Positions 1 to 9,752 of a stretch of 16,420 nt of DNA are shown here, one piece after another (within the stretch, counting starts at the first letter, position 1; each line of letters begins with the position of its first letter). The position numbers and the translations under genes are program-made. The notes below the pieces were generated by a model. That model saw only the letters and a program-made list of their open reading frames with translations, was not told the origin of the DNA and searched no databases. This stretch comes from Asterionellopsis glacialis (Eukaryota > Bacillariophyta > Plagiogrammaphyceae > Rhaphoneidales > Asterionellopsidaceae). The stretch covers positions 4,224 through 20,643 of the forward strand of contig WKLE02003454.1 of the NCBI GenBank assembly GCA_014885115.2, read 5' to 3'.

Positions 1-825
1 TAGAAAGCGTGCCACGTCGAGGTATCTTATGTTCCAACCTAGACGACTTCCTACATTTGTAGAAAGGACCACGTTGTAAAAAAGTAGTCGTTTCATTTCG
101 TGACTCGTGAACTACGCATTGGTGTATATGTACAATGTACATGTATAGTATCCATCATACCGCTAAATGCGCCAAAAATAATTCATAAGTTACTTCATGC
201 TTGAATAGTATTAATATATTATTACTTAAACGATCTTGCAACGACATTTTGGTAGAATGATGAAACCACATATGCATGTGGAACGACGAAACCAGTTTTC
301 TCAGTTCGTAGGGGCGATGAATAATTATTGTCGTCTCAGTGTCTCCTAAGTAGTATAAGTATGTGCAAAATTGAATTTCTGACTTCTAGTTTTTCTGTTC
401 GAGACACTACCAGTTCAACGCGACAATCACATTGCAACGCTATTTTTGGGTGACTTTTTTTTGGTTTACCATCATTGCAGAGTGCCTTTTTTCTCTACAA
501 TAGAGCAAAGCAGAGACAACTCACGATCAAACAATCAAAACCCGAAGCCTCTCTTTCGTTCTCTCCTTGCTTTCTGGACATCCATAACATTGACTTTCTC
601 GAAGAGATAGATCTACGAAAAATCTTTTTGCTACGAAACAGAAAGGAATCGAAAACCAAAACGAAATTTGAGCGAATTCCATAGCAAAAAGGCGTTCCAA
701 CTTTTCGTTTTTGGTTTTTCAATATTCCACTCATTATTGCATTGCATTGTTCTATACATACATAAAACTCACATACCAAAAGATAAAGCATTCTTACATA
801 TTATTATTATTATTATTTAAAAGAA
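1..825. other. Upstream intergenic DNA of the CTD phosphatase gene
   Basis: I see no convincing gene here; the open frames present use non-ATG starts and have no recognisable motifs. The stretch is AT-rich and probably holds the promoter and 5'UTR of the phosphatase gene. It contains a perfect 15-base palindrome at 128-142 (ATGTACA-A-TGTACAT) and a short hairpin-like inverted repeat at 266-281 (CCACAT/ATGTGG arms). The last 150 bases are rich in A and C, as in a eukaryotic leader. Confidence 0.5.
799..818 (+). repeat. TTA trinucleotide microsatellite in the 5'UTR
   Basis: Five consecutive TTA units and flanking partial units end 7 bases before the phosphatase ATG. This is a simple-sequence repeat, probably in the mRNA leader, and likely to vary in length between strains. 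It carries in-frame stop codons, so translation cannot extend upstream of 826. Confidence 0.8.
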
Positions 826-2463
826 ATGACAAAGACACCTCCACGTAACAATTACGCTGCACCGCATACACCCATTGCTTCCGCGAAGCGCCCCCGTTCT
901 TCTGGAGCAGCAGCCAACAGCAACAATGACAATGGCAACAGCAGCGGAAAGACAAAAATAATGAGTTTAAGCAGTACGACAGCAACTCCATCAAGTACTC
1001 CAAAAACTCCTACAACGACAATTCCGTCGACATCGCCCATGTCTCCCATGCACCCCCCTCGTCCAGTGACCCGTGATGATGTAGAAACTATCAGTGAAGA
1101 AGTTACGGATGAATCATCGCCTTCCAATTCTTCCAATGCATCCTCCTCTTCGTCTTCCAACTCATCATGGGTCGGACGTAAAGTAGATGCTTTGTTCAGT
1201 CCTGTCTTGTCATTTTTAAATGCAGGCAGTTCGGAAGAAGGAGAAGAACAGGCTGCTGCTGCTACTGCCGGTCAAGGACAAACAGGTGCTACAGCTGGCA
1301 ATGCTACTGCTACAACTTCTACTCCTCATACCATCAAAGAAGAAGAAGTAGCTGCTATAACAGAAGATGAAGATGTTGATATGACCAACAGTAATCAAAT
1401 GGACATTGAACGTGAGGAAGAGGACGAAGACGATGAACAGCAACCCCAACAACAGGCAGCCGCCAATGCTGCTGCTACTGCACCATCCAACCAAACTCAT
1501 GCTGCTACTACGGCCCAACTTGAACATCATAACCATCAAGAGGTTGAAAAAGAAGTTGAGGAGGTGGAAGAAGAGGATGACCCATATGGATCCTTACAAG
1601 AAGAACCATCTTCTAGCTTTGAAGAGGAAGAATTTAATCCTTATTTGTTCATCAAATCACTTCCACCCTATGCACATGTACGACACATGTCACCACCTAT
1701 TGCCTTGCCTGAAAAGACTAGCTCACACAAAATCACATTGGTATTGGATTTAGATGAAACCTTGGTCCATTGTACAGTCGAAAAGGTCAATGATGCAGAC
1801 TTGGTCTTTCCTGTCGTATTTCATGGTGCGGAATATCAAGTGCACGTCAGGTTGCGTCCCTACTTGTTTGAGTTTTTAGAGTCCGTCAGTAAAAAGTTTG
1901 AAGTTGTAGTCTTTACAGCCTCTCAACAAGTCTATGCAGACAAATTATTAGATCGCATTGATCCAGGTACGTAATGAGACAGAGGAAAAGACTTGCCATT
2001 CCATAGTTTTGAGATTCTTGGCTCGACACAGAGTGGTACACTTGACGAGAATGTGAACCTGTGTATACCCTTTTTGATTGCTCCGCCCACGCATACTAAC
2101 ACCACTCATGATGACGATGATGTCCATCGACTTTTATCTTCTCTACGATCACCACCTACAGAAAAAAAATACATTCAACATCGCATGTTCCGTGAATCAT
2201 GTTTAGCCGTGGAAGGGAATTACTTGAAGGATTTAAATGTATGTGGGCGTGATTTAACAAAAACGGTCTTGGTAGATAATTCACCACATGCCTTTGGCTA
2301 TCAAGTGGATAATGGTATCCCTATTGAATCATGGTTTGACGATGCACATGATAGTGAATTGATGAAATTGGATGCCTTCTTAAAAACATTACATGGTGAA
2401 CCTGATGTACGTAAGATTGTACGTGAACGATTCCAAACCTATAAATTGATTGATCAATATTAA
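826..2463 (+). CDS. SCP/NIF-type CTD small phosphatase-like protein (HAD family), two exons
   Basis: The CDS is join(826..1966, 2162..2463), giving 480 residues. It is a HAD-superfamily FCP/SCP phosphatase, a family that dephosphorylates serine residues, classically on the RNA polymerase II C-terminal domain. The catalytic signature DLDETLVHC has nucleophile D308 and acid/base D310. Motif II is VVFTAS with T364, the probable motif III lysine is K403, and the metal-binding VDNSP has D419 and N420. The family-typical NGIPIESWFDD follows at 431-441. Residues 1 to about 270 are low complexity: Ser/Thr/Pro-rich, then poly-Ala/Gln and strong acidic runs (about 185-270). This tail is variable in the family and may be disordered. 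ATG 826 is preceded by in-frame stops. The splice restores phase exactly, with residue 381 (Glu) split between exons. The fold is confident. Substrate and location are inferred; a Dullard-like role is less likely because no N-terminal membrane segment is visible. Confidence 0.92.
1967..2161 (+). other. Intron of the CTD phosphatase gene
   Basis: The intron is 195 bases, with donor G|GTACGT and acceptor CCTACAG| after a pyrimidine-rich run. Reading through meets TAA at 1972. Removing it joins the DRIDP end of exon 1 to KKYIQHRMFRESC in exon 2, which is the continuous order seen in SCP phosphatases. Confidence 0.92.
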
Positions 2464-4005
2464 TTTCACTTTGGAACGATAGAGAGAGAGGAAGGAGGGA
2501 TATATACATTCATATCAGCGATTGATACAATGTGTGTATTCCTTTCTTTCAGGAAGGGAGGAAGACGGGGGAAGATTCATTTTCATGCATTCAGAGTACA
2601 ACTACTACTGTCATACTTTTTCCTTCTGGTTTGGATTGGGACTAAACCACGAAGTACAAGTATCAGTTCAATAATGTGTAAAGGGCTCGATTGTTTGATT
2701 TGATGTGATTGGTTGGTTGGTTCGTATTTGTAAAAAGAAGTCCATTATTTATTATAATTTACGAAGGGGAATATCAAGCATAAGAAGTGTAAGAGCTTGA
2801 TCCTGTTTGATGTTTGATCCTTCTTGATTAAAAAAAGTCAACGTCATAATATACTACATTCTAAATAATAGAGAGAGTCATGCTTTGCTTCTACTCTGTG
2901 TTGGCAAACAAAACAAACAAACAAGAACGTAATGCCTTCTTGTTGGTTGGTTGTCATGTTGGTACAGCTTCAGTTGAGCATCATGCATGGCCTTTCTTGC
3001 TATAGAAACATACAGAAATATATTATATCACAGTATCCTTATTTGTTGATTGATATATGTCTAACTTGCTTGTGAATATACTTTACTATCTTCTTTTTGA
3101 AAGGGAGATTTGTCAAGTAATCAGGTAGTAGTATAAGTGGATCAGTGTTCTACCCCAATTAAGATGTTTGGGCTGTTGCAGGCTGCAGTCCTGTAACCCT
3201 ACCAGGTACGATCAAGAGATGCATGTATCACGAGTCATGATGTGTTGTATTCCATCTAGTTCATAGCAACCCAATTGAAAAGATTTAGACTCGTCAAGTG
3301 GGTAGGTACAGTAAGTAACATTGTGTGAGAGTGAGCGACTCTTTCTTGTTTTGTTTTCTTTTCTTTTAGATGAATTCTTGGAAACCTACCCCTACCCAAA
3401 AGTTGACAAACTAAGGATTTTGTAAGTGACGATACCAAAAAACTTTCGACGACAAGGATGACTATCTACAGTACGCCTTTATAATAAGCAAAGGTTGGAT
3501 GGATAATGGATGACCATTCACTCGAAATTTTGAAAAAAGAATTATTACAAAAAATCTATATCTCTAGAGAGCAAGTCGAGTGTGCAGACAGACAGACAGT
3601 CCTCTCATTTTCAAATTCGAAATTTGAATAGATTTGTCATTTTCATACAATAAAGGAATCACAAAAGGTCTCTCATTATCATTACCAAGTACTGAATTGG
3701 CTGCATTTTTTTAAAAAACAATCTCTACTTTTTGAGAAAAGATCAAGTCGAACTGATACTGTTTTGAGATTATATTATGGACTGTATCTTGCAGCTCTCT
3801 ATATTGTATCTATACTTGCTAGATTGAGTACCGTAGTCTTTTTTTGCATATTTACTCCATAATATACTGACTGTAGGCTTTGTCCTTGATGTGGAATTGT
3901 GGTTGTACTGTACCATTTTTTTTTTTTTTATGTAATGAGTGACCAAAAATATAAAATTCATTCAAGTTGAAGTACCGATATGCGCGGCAGCCAGACAGAC
4001 CAAAA
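2464..4005. other. Gene-free interval between CTD phosphatase and RPL5
   Basis: I see no gene in about 1.5 kb. The first part should be the phosphatase 3'UTR. The interval is AT-rich with simple sequence: GA-rich runs near 2480 and 2550, TTGG repeats near 2710 and 2940, an AAAC-type run near 2910, CAGA repeats near 3585 and a 14-base T run at 3916-3929. Short frames in 3256-3961 (-) are unsupported. I found no tRNA or other structured RNA by eye. Confidence 0.5.
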
Positions 4006-4056
4006 TATAAATATCCGATTCGACTCTCAAAAACTCTCACTCTCACTTTCCTCACT
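4006..4056 (+). promoter_or_regulatory. Probable RPL5 core promoter (TATA-like box and pyrimidine-rich start region)
   Basis: TATAAATAT at 4006-4014 is followed about 15-40 bases downstream by a strongly CT-rich stretch with CTCTCACTCTCACTTTCCTC. A pyrimidine-rich initiation tract is typical of ribosomal-protein genes in many eukaryotes. The transcription start is inferred to lie at about 4036-4056; nothing here proves it. Confidence 0.4.
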
Positions 4057-4107
4057 CCTTACCAAAATATGGAAAAAGTTACTCCTTACTGTTTCTTGTG
4101 TAGAATG

Positions 4108-4249
4108 GTACGTGAAGCCATGTACTAAGGAAAGAAACCACCGGACGGTCCTCACGGGTGTGCAAGATGTACCGTACGGATTGTACTAATTTGTACGTGG
4201 TTGCTACAGTCCACCGGTGTGTTTTTTTTCTTTTCTCTCCAACAACCAG
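4108..4249 (+). other. Probable intron in the RPL5 5'UTR
   Basis: The donor G|GTACGT at 4108 is the same hexamer used by the CTD phosphatase intron. A TACTAAT branch-point-like heptamer lies at 4184-4190. A long pyrimidine tract at about 4217-4240 leads to acceptor CCAG|G ending at 4249. Length would be 142 bases, ending 42 bases before the ATG. Ribosomal-protein genes often carry introns at or near the start codon. The intron is predicted from splice signals alone because no coding continuity can test it. Confidence 0.5.
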
Positions 4250-4291
4250 GCACAACTCGTCTCCTTTTTTAATAAAACCCAATTTTCCACC

Positions 4292-5209
4292 ATGGTGTTT
4301 GTCAAGGTCCAAAAATCAAAGGCTTACTATGCCCGTTACCAAGTAAAGTTCCGTCGTCGTCGTGAGGGTAAGACTGACTACCGTCAACGTAAGCGTTTAT
4401 GCTGTCAAGACAAGAACAAATACCAAACACCGAAATACCGTTTGGTAGTGCGTTTCACCAATAAGCAAGTCATTTGTCAAATCGCCTATGCCTTGGTCGA
4501 TGGTGATCGTATTTTGGCACAAGCCTCTTCCAGCGAACTCCCTCGTTACGGATTGAATGCTGGTTTGAAGAACTACGCTGCTGCCTACTGCACTGGTCTT
4601 TTGGTCGCCCGTCGTTTGTTGCAAAAGGTCGGACTTGACGAACTTTACGAGGGAAACACCGAAGTTGACGGTGAAGTTGTCAAGACCGAATACGACGGAA
4701 AGGAATTCTTCGTCGAAGAAGTCGATGATGACAAGTACCCCTTCCGTGCCTTGTTGGATGTTGGTTGTCGTCCTACCACTACCGGTGCACGTATCTTTGG
4801 TGCCCTCAAGGGTGCTGCCGATGGTGGACTTGACGTTCCTCACAGTGAAAAGCGTTTCCCCGGATACGACCGTGATGCCAAGGAATACGATGCCGATATG
4901 CACCGTGAACGTATCTTTGGTGGACACGTTGGGGAATACATGGAATACCTCGAAGAAGAAGATAACCAAAAGTACCAAGAACACTTTGCCAAGTACATTG
5001 AACACGATATGGAAGCTGATGGTCTTGAAGAATTGTACGAAGAAGTCCACGAAAAGATCCGTGAAGATCCTTCTCCTGCCGAAAAGAAGGACTTTACACC
5101 GGACAAATCCTACAAGCGCAAGGCCAAGCAAACCTTGGACGAACGTAAGGCTGCTGTTCAAGCCAAGAAGGATGCCAAGATTGCTGAATTGGAAGAAGAT
5201 GATGAGTAA
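4292..5209 (+). CDS. RPL5: 60S ribosomal protein L5 (uL18)
   Basis: This 305-residue protein is the eukaryotic uL18 that binds 5S rRNA, forms the 5S RNP with RPL11 and sits in the central protuberance of the large subunit. The N-terminus [20 protein letters not shown], the [10 protein letters not shown] and [12 protein letters not shown] blocks and [17 protein letters not shown] (about 95-115) are hallmark L5 sequences. The basic and acidic helical C-terminus (about 180-305) is also characteristic. Usual family length is about 297. The frame opens 25 codons upstream, but ATG 4292 is chosen because family homology begins there and the context CCACCATGG is an ideal initiation context. Codon use is more GC-rich and biased than in the neighbours (many CGT, GTC and AAG codons), as expected for a highly expressed gene. 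That bias also leaves long antisense open frames, which are not genes. Confidence 0.98.
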   Translation: MVFVKVQKSKAYYARYQVKFRRRREGKTDYRQRKRLCCQDKNKYQTPKYRLVVRFTNKQVICQIAYALVDGDRILAQASSSELPRYGLNAGLKNYAAAYCTGLLVARRLLQKVGLDELYEGNTEVDGEVVKTEYDGKEFFVEEVDDDKYPFRALLDVGCRPTTTGARIFGALKGAADGGLDVPHSEKRFPGYDRDAKEYDADMHRERIFGGHVGEYMEYLEEEDNQKYQEHFAKYIEHDMEADGLEELYEEVHEKIREDPSPAEKKDFTPDKSYKRKAKQTLDERKAAVQAKKDAKIAELEEDDE

Positions 5210-6125
5210 ATTCCTAATTCCACTGATGGAATCTGTTCATTTTGTGAACGTGTACAGTCTTTTGCTAATGAATGGTTTTCAAAATCTGCAATAGAGCTGC
5301 AGAGGATGATCAACCATAAGACAACACACGCATCGATAATGAATGATTCTGGAAGGGTTGTGTGATTTTATGAAATGTTTTTTTAACTTTTTTATTTTTT
5401 TTGAATAATTTTTTAAACATTATGAAGTTACACAACGTACAACAAAAGAATGGTCTCTTTTTCAAATTAGAAAACTAGTTTATTTCCATCTTGTCATGTT
5501 TCACATTCTTCTCACCTCTAACTACTTCCAAGACTGAAAGTACAGCCTTGCTTGTAGCTTGTAGATATTTCCTGTGGGGAGTCTCTCACTAGATTATTAT
5601 CAGTGCATAGACATCTCGTTGAGGACTGTATTTTGTGTGTCTTCATATAGAACATATATGTATATATAGAAGTGTATCAATGATTATCTACTCGATCGGT
5701 GGAACACATTCCTACTTGTGTTGTTGACACAGTTTGCCCATACAAAATAGCGATTGCGATCTTGCTATCATCGGCATAGAGATTGGCTGTTGCACGGATC
5801 TTTGACTCCGTACCTTACCTACGTGCCCCGCCTTGCAACCAAAAAACGTCTTCTCGGTACACACGCGTTGGGTCGTGCGCTGTGTTCTTTTTTCTCGCGT
5901 CTCTTGGTGGCAGGCGAATCATCATACTATTCTCTAGGTAGGTTCTACGCATACTGTACGAACCCCCTTATCATGGTCTGTTTCATCAGTCATCGACACA
6001 TCTCATCGTTCTGAAGAAAGTTCTCACAGATCGCTGCGACGACAACATATTTTATTTTTGATTTACATTTAGCAGTTCCAAGGAGTTGCCAATTTTCTTT
6101 GATTCACAGCAGCAATAACAATAAT
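5210..6125. other. Interval between RPL5 and SFT2
   Basis: The first part is the presumed RPL5 3'UTR, with T-rich tracts around 5378-5415 that could mark 3' processing. A TA-dinucleotide-rich stretch lies near 5649-5668. From about 5750 to 6050 base composition rises in GC, which may mark the SFT2 promoter and leader. An open frame at 5754-6014 has an unremarkable composition and no motif, so I do not call it. Confidence 0.45.
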
Positions 6126-6897
6126 ATGTTTGAAAGCATGGATTTAAGTTCGTTGTTACCTCAACGAAGCAGTGATTCGAATGATCAACAAGACCAAAAT
6201 AATGATGAAGGCTGGATGCCATCTTTAACATTCCAAGAACGTATGATTGGATGTGGTACATGTATGGTTTTTGGATATCTCTTATCGTTTGGTTCCTTTG
6301 TACGATTTAAAGATCTTGTATTTGGCAATCCAGGTAAGGCATTTAGAAATTCAAGTGTTGGAGGTGTAAAGTTCTGGGGTGTGTATCTTCTTGTTCGTCC
6401 CGCCCTTGTTTATGTAATGTTGATTGTGGAAGAATTTTGGGTCTGGATATTGAATGTCTTTCTATCTTTTTTCATTTTAGTGTACAGTCTCTAATGAATC
6501 TTTTCTCTCCCTCTTGCGATTGTCGCACACGCATTGTGTTTATAACCACTGCGTTACTCCATACAAAAACACAAACACAGTTCCATTTGCCGTGAATGCA
6601 ACTGTAGGGAATATTATTGCATTATGTGGTTCATTTTTCATGTCCGGTCCACAAATGCAAATGAAAAAAATGTGGCACGAATCAAGACGTACATCCTCGA
6701 TATGTTATTTAAGTTCCCTGGTTGTGACACTTGGGTTGGCATTCATCCCTAAATTTATGGGACAAGGTTTGCTATTGCTCATTTGTTTAATATTCCAATG
6801 GGTATCAATCTTTTGGTATTGCTTATCTTACATACCCTTTGCCAGAGATGCTGTCAAAACATTTTGTAGACGGCTCGTGTACGGTGAAGACGGATAA
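6126..6897 (+). CDS. SFT2: SFT2-family vesicle transport protein, two exons
   Basis: The CDS is join(6126..6333, 6581..6897), giving 174 residues; human SFT2D proteins are about 160. SFT2 is a four-pass Golgi membrane protein linked to endosome-to-Golgi vesicle fusion. Hydrophobic segments lie at about 40-60, 72-93, 107-124 and 130-155. Family signatures are visible: GN..AL....FF.SGP at 79-93, QMKKMW at 96-101 and WYCLSYIPFARDA at 148-160. The N-terminal 35 residues are polar and cytosolic, rich in Asn, Asp and Gln. ATG 6126 is the first ATG in frame; the frame opens slightly earlier only through a TTG. The exon junction gives residue 70 (Val, split codon) and joins GNP to PFAVNATVGN, matching the family. 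The C-terminus runs a few residues beyond the conserved end. Confidence 0.93.
6334..6580 (+). other. Intron of SFT2
   Basis: The intron is 247 bases, with donor CCAG|GTAAGG and acceptor ACACAG|TTCC. The acceptor is preceded by A/C-rich rather than pyrimidine-rich sequence, so it is chosen because it restores the SFT2 alignment. A second acceptor, TGTACAG ending at 6487, has a much better pyrimidine tract and is also in frame; it would add 31 residues just before the second membrane segment. Confidence 0.82.
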
Positions 6898-7748
6898 GAG
6901 ATCATATATTATAAAGAATGAATAAACCTGTGCAAATGTGAACATTTTGAATAATCGACAACAACCAATGGACAATGTGTGATGCAACTTTTGTTTTGTT
7001 TTAGATGGACTACTACTCTATTGTATGTCTCACTATCGCTGATGGCATGCTGTTCGTAGATGTTTGCAAAGGGAGACCCCAACCAATCCAAATGTGTCTT
7101 TTGTATTGCGGAGATAAAAATAATAATCTCCAATGGAATATATATTTTTTAATTTATTTTTTTACGTTATCCAAAATTTCTTTTTGTTGGTTCTATATCG
7201 TGGAAGAAAGAAAGATAGATTCCTCTTTTTTCTAAAGTTTTTGTAAATATCCAATATCACCTTCTCCACTCGCACAAAATAGCACATCATCAAGATGAAT
7301 TCCCCTGGACATACAAGCCGCCGCCGCCCATCGTCGGTAGGTTTCCTTTCTCTTGAGAGACGAGTCGAATCCCACAAGCAGAGGAGTTTTCCTGGAAAAT
7401 TAATATTCATGTTTGTACATGTTCTTATTATGGATCGTGAATTTTTGGGGATTTCTGTGTAGGGAAATACTACACGTATTCGTTTGGACCTTCCGTTACA
7501 TTATTTTAAGCGTTAAATAACGTTATTATCGTATAGTGTATTGGGATCAACAGAAATAAAATATTTGTGTATCTATAGACTCGTATATAAGTATAATCGC
7601 AATGAGCTAACTATAGTACAATAAATATCATCATTCTTGTGCCAATAATTACTTATGCGACTTTGATGTATTCTACATAATATGGAAAACCAAGACTCCC
7701 TTGTTTTACAGTACGTAGTCAACACAAAAGTTTTGTGAACGAGACAGT
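6898..7748. other. Interval between SFT2 and the PH-domain gene
   Basis: I see no supportable gene. The interval is AT-rich. A 12-base palindrome (AATAACGTTATT) lies at 7516-7527 and a TATA-like TATATAA at 7584-7590, about 160 bases before the next ATG. That TATA match could be the core promoter of the following gene but is weak in such AT-rich DNA. An open frame at 7005-7235 follows a T-rich run ending in AG but shows no family features. Confidence 0.4.
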
Positions 7749-9668
7749 ATGTATAATGTATCGTATAGTCGTTCATTTCGTGCTTGGTCTTGTTGGAACA
7801 ACATTTCGGGAGACGCGATGACGATGTCAAGTGGTGGTGATATCGACCATGGTGCAGTAGTAGGAACTAATAGACAGCACCAGCGTAGACGACGTCGATT
7901 GAATATGAGTCCACCAGAGCAAGAGGAACAAGCAACGCAGCAACAGTCAGAGCCAAAGAAACTTGTGAGGATCAGATTTCCTCAAGAAGAAGAACATGAA
8001 GGATCTGACAAGATTGATAACAAGAATGTCTTGCTACTTACACGAATAGAAGACGATTTATCCACATCTTCTTCTTCATCATCATCATCATCGTCAACAA
8101 TAATATCCTCATTGCCACAGCAGTCACTACTAAAACAACAACAGCTACAAACTCAACAACAATCACTGCCACCTCAATCACTATCCTTGTTTTCGTCCAT
8201 CTCAGAATCACCAGTTCCCACCTATGATTCATTTTTAGTCTTTTGGTTACTTTTATGGGTCTGTTATTTACTTTTACCGAAAGGTTTTCGTGTCACCTAT
8301 TGTAAAGCATATCCCAAACGATATGCACGTAGTTCTGGTAAGGGCAATCGATTTGTCTTTGGTATGATGAACACGTCGATGACTAGTAAAGTAGGATCTA
8401 CCAATTCGAGCTATTTGGGAAGTTCAATAGAGCCAGGCAGTTTGAATAGTAGTGGTTTCTTTTCCAGCATGCCAGCGACAACAAAAAGTACAAGCACAGA
8501 GAGTTTCAGTGAGCTTGCTGCGGCGAAACACAAAGGAGGAGGAGGAGGAATAAGTACTACCAACAAGGCCAATAACACATATAGTTTGAAGAATCCAAAT
8601 ATGTTTAGTAAAGCATCTATAGATCGACAACAACGCCGACGTGAAGAATTGTATCAAACATTGGTCAATGCTAAACGTGAAGGACAGCAAATCCAACAAC
8701 AAAAGTCTTCTTCCACAGATATGGATAGTGGTATTGGTGATGCACGGAGTATCATCATTGGTGACGATAGTACTAGCATGAATGATAGCTATGGGTATAG
8801 TGGAATTGGAGCTAATCGAAGTGTCATTACAGCCACAACAGCAACTGGTGGTGATGGTAGTGGTGGTAATGGTGGTGGTGGTACATTAATGAGTGGTATT
8901 GGTGATAATCGCAGTATAGATTTACATGAAGTTTTGGAAGACGATCAACATCCTTGGAGCAATGATGGAAAGGCTCCTAAAACACCTACACAAACACAAC
9001 GCAAATCATCACCACCAACAACACCACAACCACCATCACCAAAGCACCCAGCATTATCACGTATACCAGCTGAAGACATGTTAAGTGAAACAATGGTGCG
9101 GTTCAAGGGGCGTGGTATACGACTCATGGCGCATGGCGTACAATGTCGTCCTAAACGTGTTTGGGTACGTCTCGATTTAGATCGAAAGGCAGTTACATGG
9201 CAAACTGAAGCACCAAGACGCATACAAACAACACCATCGCGAAAAGGCGACAATAAGAACGACAGTTCGAATACCGACGTTAGCATTATAATGGTACGGG
9301 GATCCATACATTCTATACCTTTACGGAATGTCTTATACATTGATGTTGGTAAAAAGACCACTGCCTTGATTAAGGATCCAACAGTGGAAGGTGCATTATG
9401 CTTTTCTTTACTGACTGCAAATGGATCATTGGATTTACAAAGTAATTCCAAACTAGAACGTGACGCCTTGGTATCGTGTTTATCCTTTGTCTTGGATGAA
9501 ATGAATGGTGGACGCGATTGGAGAGCATTGTATGAACCATCCTTAATAATGAGTGATACAAATATGAGTATGCCAACGACTACTGCGGGGAGTGCTACAA
9601 AGAACAATAGTAATAAAAGTGGCAGTGGTGGTCTACTACAATTCGCAAATGGATCGACAGAATTTTAG
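7749..9668 (+). CDS. Low-complexity protein with one membrane segment and a C-terminal PH-like domain
   Basis: Single-exon frame of 639 residues. Residues 1-155 are polar and rich in Gln, Ser and Glu. Residues about 162-176 form one hydrophobic stretch (FLVFWLLLWVCYLLL) followed by basic residues, consistent with a membrane anchor. Residues 180-440 are low complexity and contain three copies of SGIG-x-x-RS (S327, S351, S382). From about 447 to 585 the sequence has PH-like strands and a final helix: an RPKRVWVRLDLD strand, a TWQTE strand, GSIHSIPLRNVLYIDVGKKT, CFSLLTANGSLDL and a helix with ERDALVSCL. That pattern resembles phosphoinositide-binding PH domains that end in Ser-Lys-Glu-Arg-Asp-Ala helices. 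A role in lipid-linked signalling or contact sites is only inference. The start could be ATG 7749 or the ATGs at 7818 and 7824, which begin MTMSSGG; family homology does not decide it. A long antisense frame (8945-9607) is a shadow. Confidence 0.72.
   Translation: MYNVSYSRSFRAWSCWNNISGDAMTMSSGGDIDHGAVVGTNRQHQRRRRRLNMSPPEQEEQATQQQSEPKKLVRIRFPQEEEHEGSDKIDNKNVLLLTRIEDDLSTSSSSSSSSSSTIISSLPQQSLLKQQQLQTQQQSLPPQSLSLFSSISESPVPTYDSFLVFWLLLWVCYLLLPKGFRVTYCKAYPKRYARSSGKGNRFVFGMMNTSMTSKVGSTNSSYLGSSIEPGSLNSSGFFSSMPATTKSTSTESFSELAAAKHKGGGGGISTTNKANNTYSLKNPNMFSKASIDRQQRRREELYQTLVNAKREGQQIQQQKSSSTDMDSGIGDARSIIIGDDSTSMNDSYGYSGIGANRSVITATTATGGDGSGGNGGGGTLMSGIGDNRSIDLHEVLEDDQHPWSNDGKAPKTPTQTQRKSSPPTTPQPPSPKHPALSRIPAEDMLSETMVRFKGRGIRLMAHGVQCRPKRVWVRLDLDRKAVTWQTEAPRRIQTTPSRKGDNKNDSSNTDVSIIMVRGSIHSIPLRNVLYIDVGKKTTALIKDPTVEGALCFSLLTANGSLDLQSNSKLERDALVSCLSFVLDEMNGGRDWRALYEPSLIMSDTNMSMPTTTAGSATKNNSNKSGSGGLLQFANGSTEF
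8727..8915 (+). repeat. Three spaced SGIGxxRS protein repeats
   Basis: Three in-frame copies of an eight-residue motif lie at 8727-8750 (SGIGDARS), 8799-8822 (SGIGANRS) and 8892-8915 (SGIGDNRS). They are separated by Asp/Ser- and Gly/Thr-rich linkers. The core is better conserved than the surrounding low-complexity sequence, which suggests a short linear binding motif or modification site. Confidence 0.75.
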
Positions 9669-9752
9669 TCAAAGAAAGAAAACTTGGCAGTGAAGAGGAC
9701 GACGACCTGTATCGTAAAGTAATCTGGAATTCTCTGCTAATCTAATCTTTTC

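Noticed and set aside
4397..5161. 254-codon open frame antisense to RPL5
   Set aside because: It is a by-product of the strong codon bias of RPL5 on the other strand; no family features. The plus-strand frame at 4635-5294 is rejected for the same reason.
5754..6014. 86-codon plus-strand frame in front of SFT2
   Set aside because: Not similar to any family I know, and its position and composition suit a promoter or leader better.
7005..7235. 76-codon frame following a T-rich run ending in AG, possible extra exon of SFT2
   Set aside because: SFT2 is already complete with its normal C-terminus, and the translated sequence shows no family signal.
7320..7390. tRNA-like T-loop (GAGTCGAATCCC)
   Set aside because: No matching stem, anticodon arm or D-arm could be folded around it by eye.
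8945..9607. 220-codon open frame antisense to the PH-like domain gene
   Set aside because: It mirrors a better supported plus-strand gene and has no recognisable domain.
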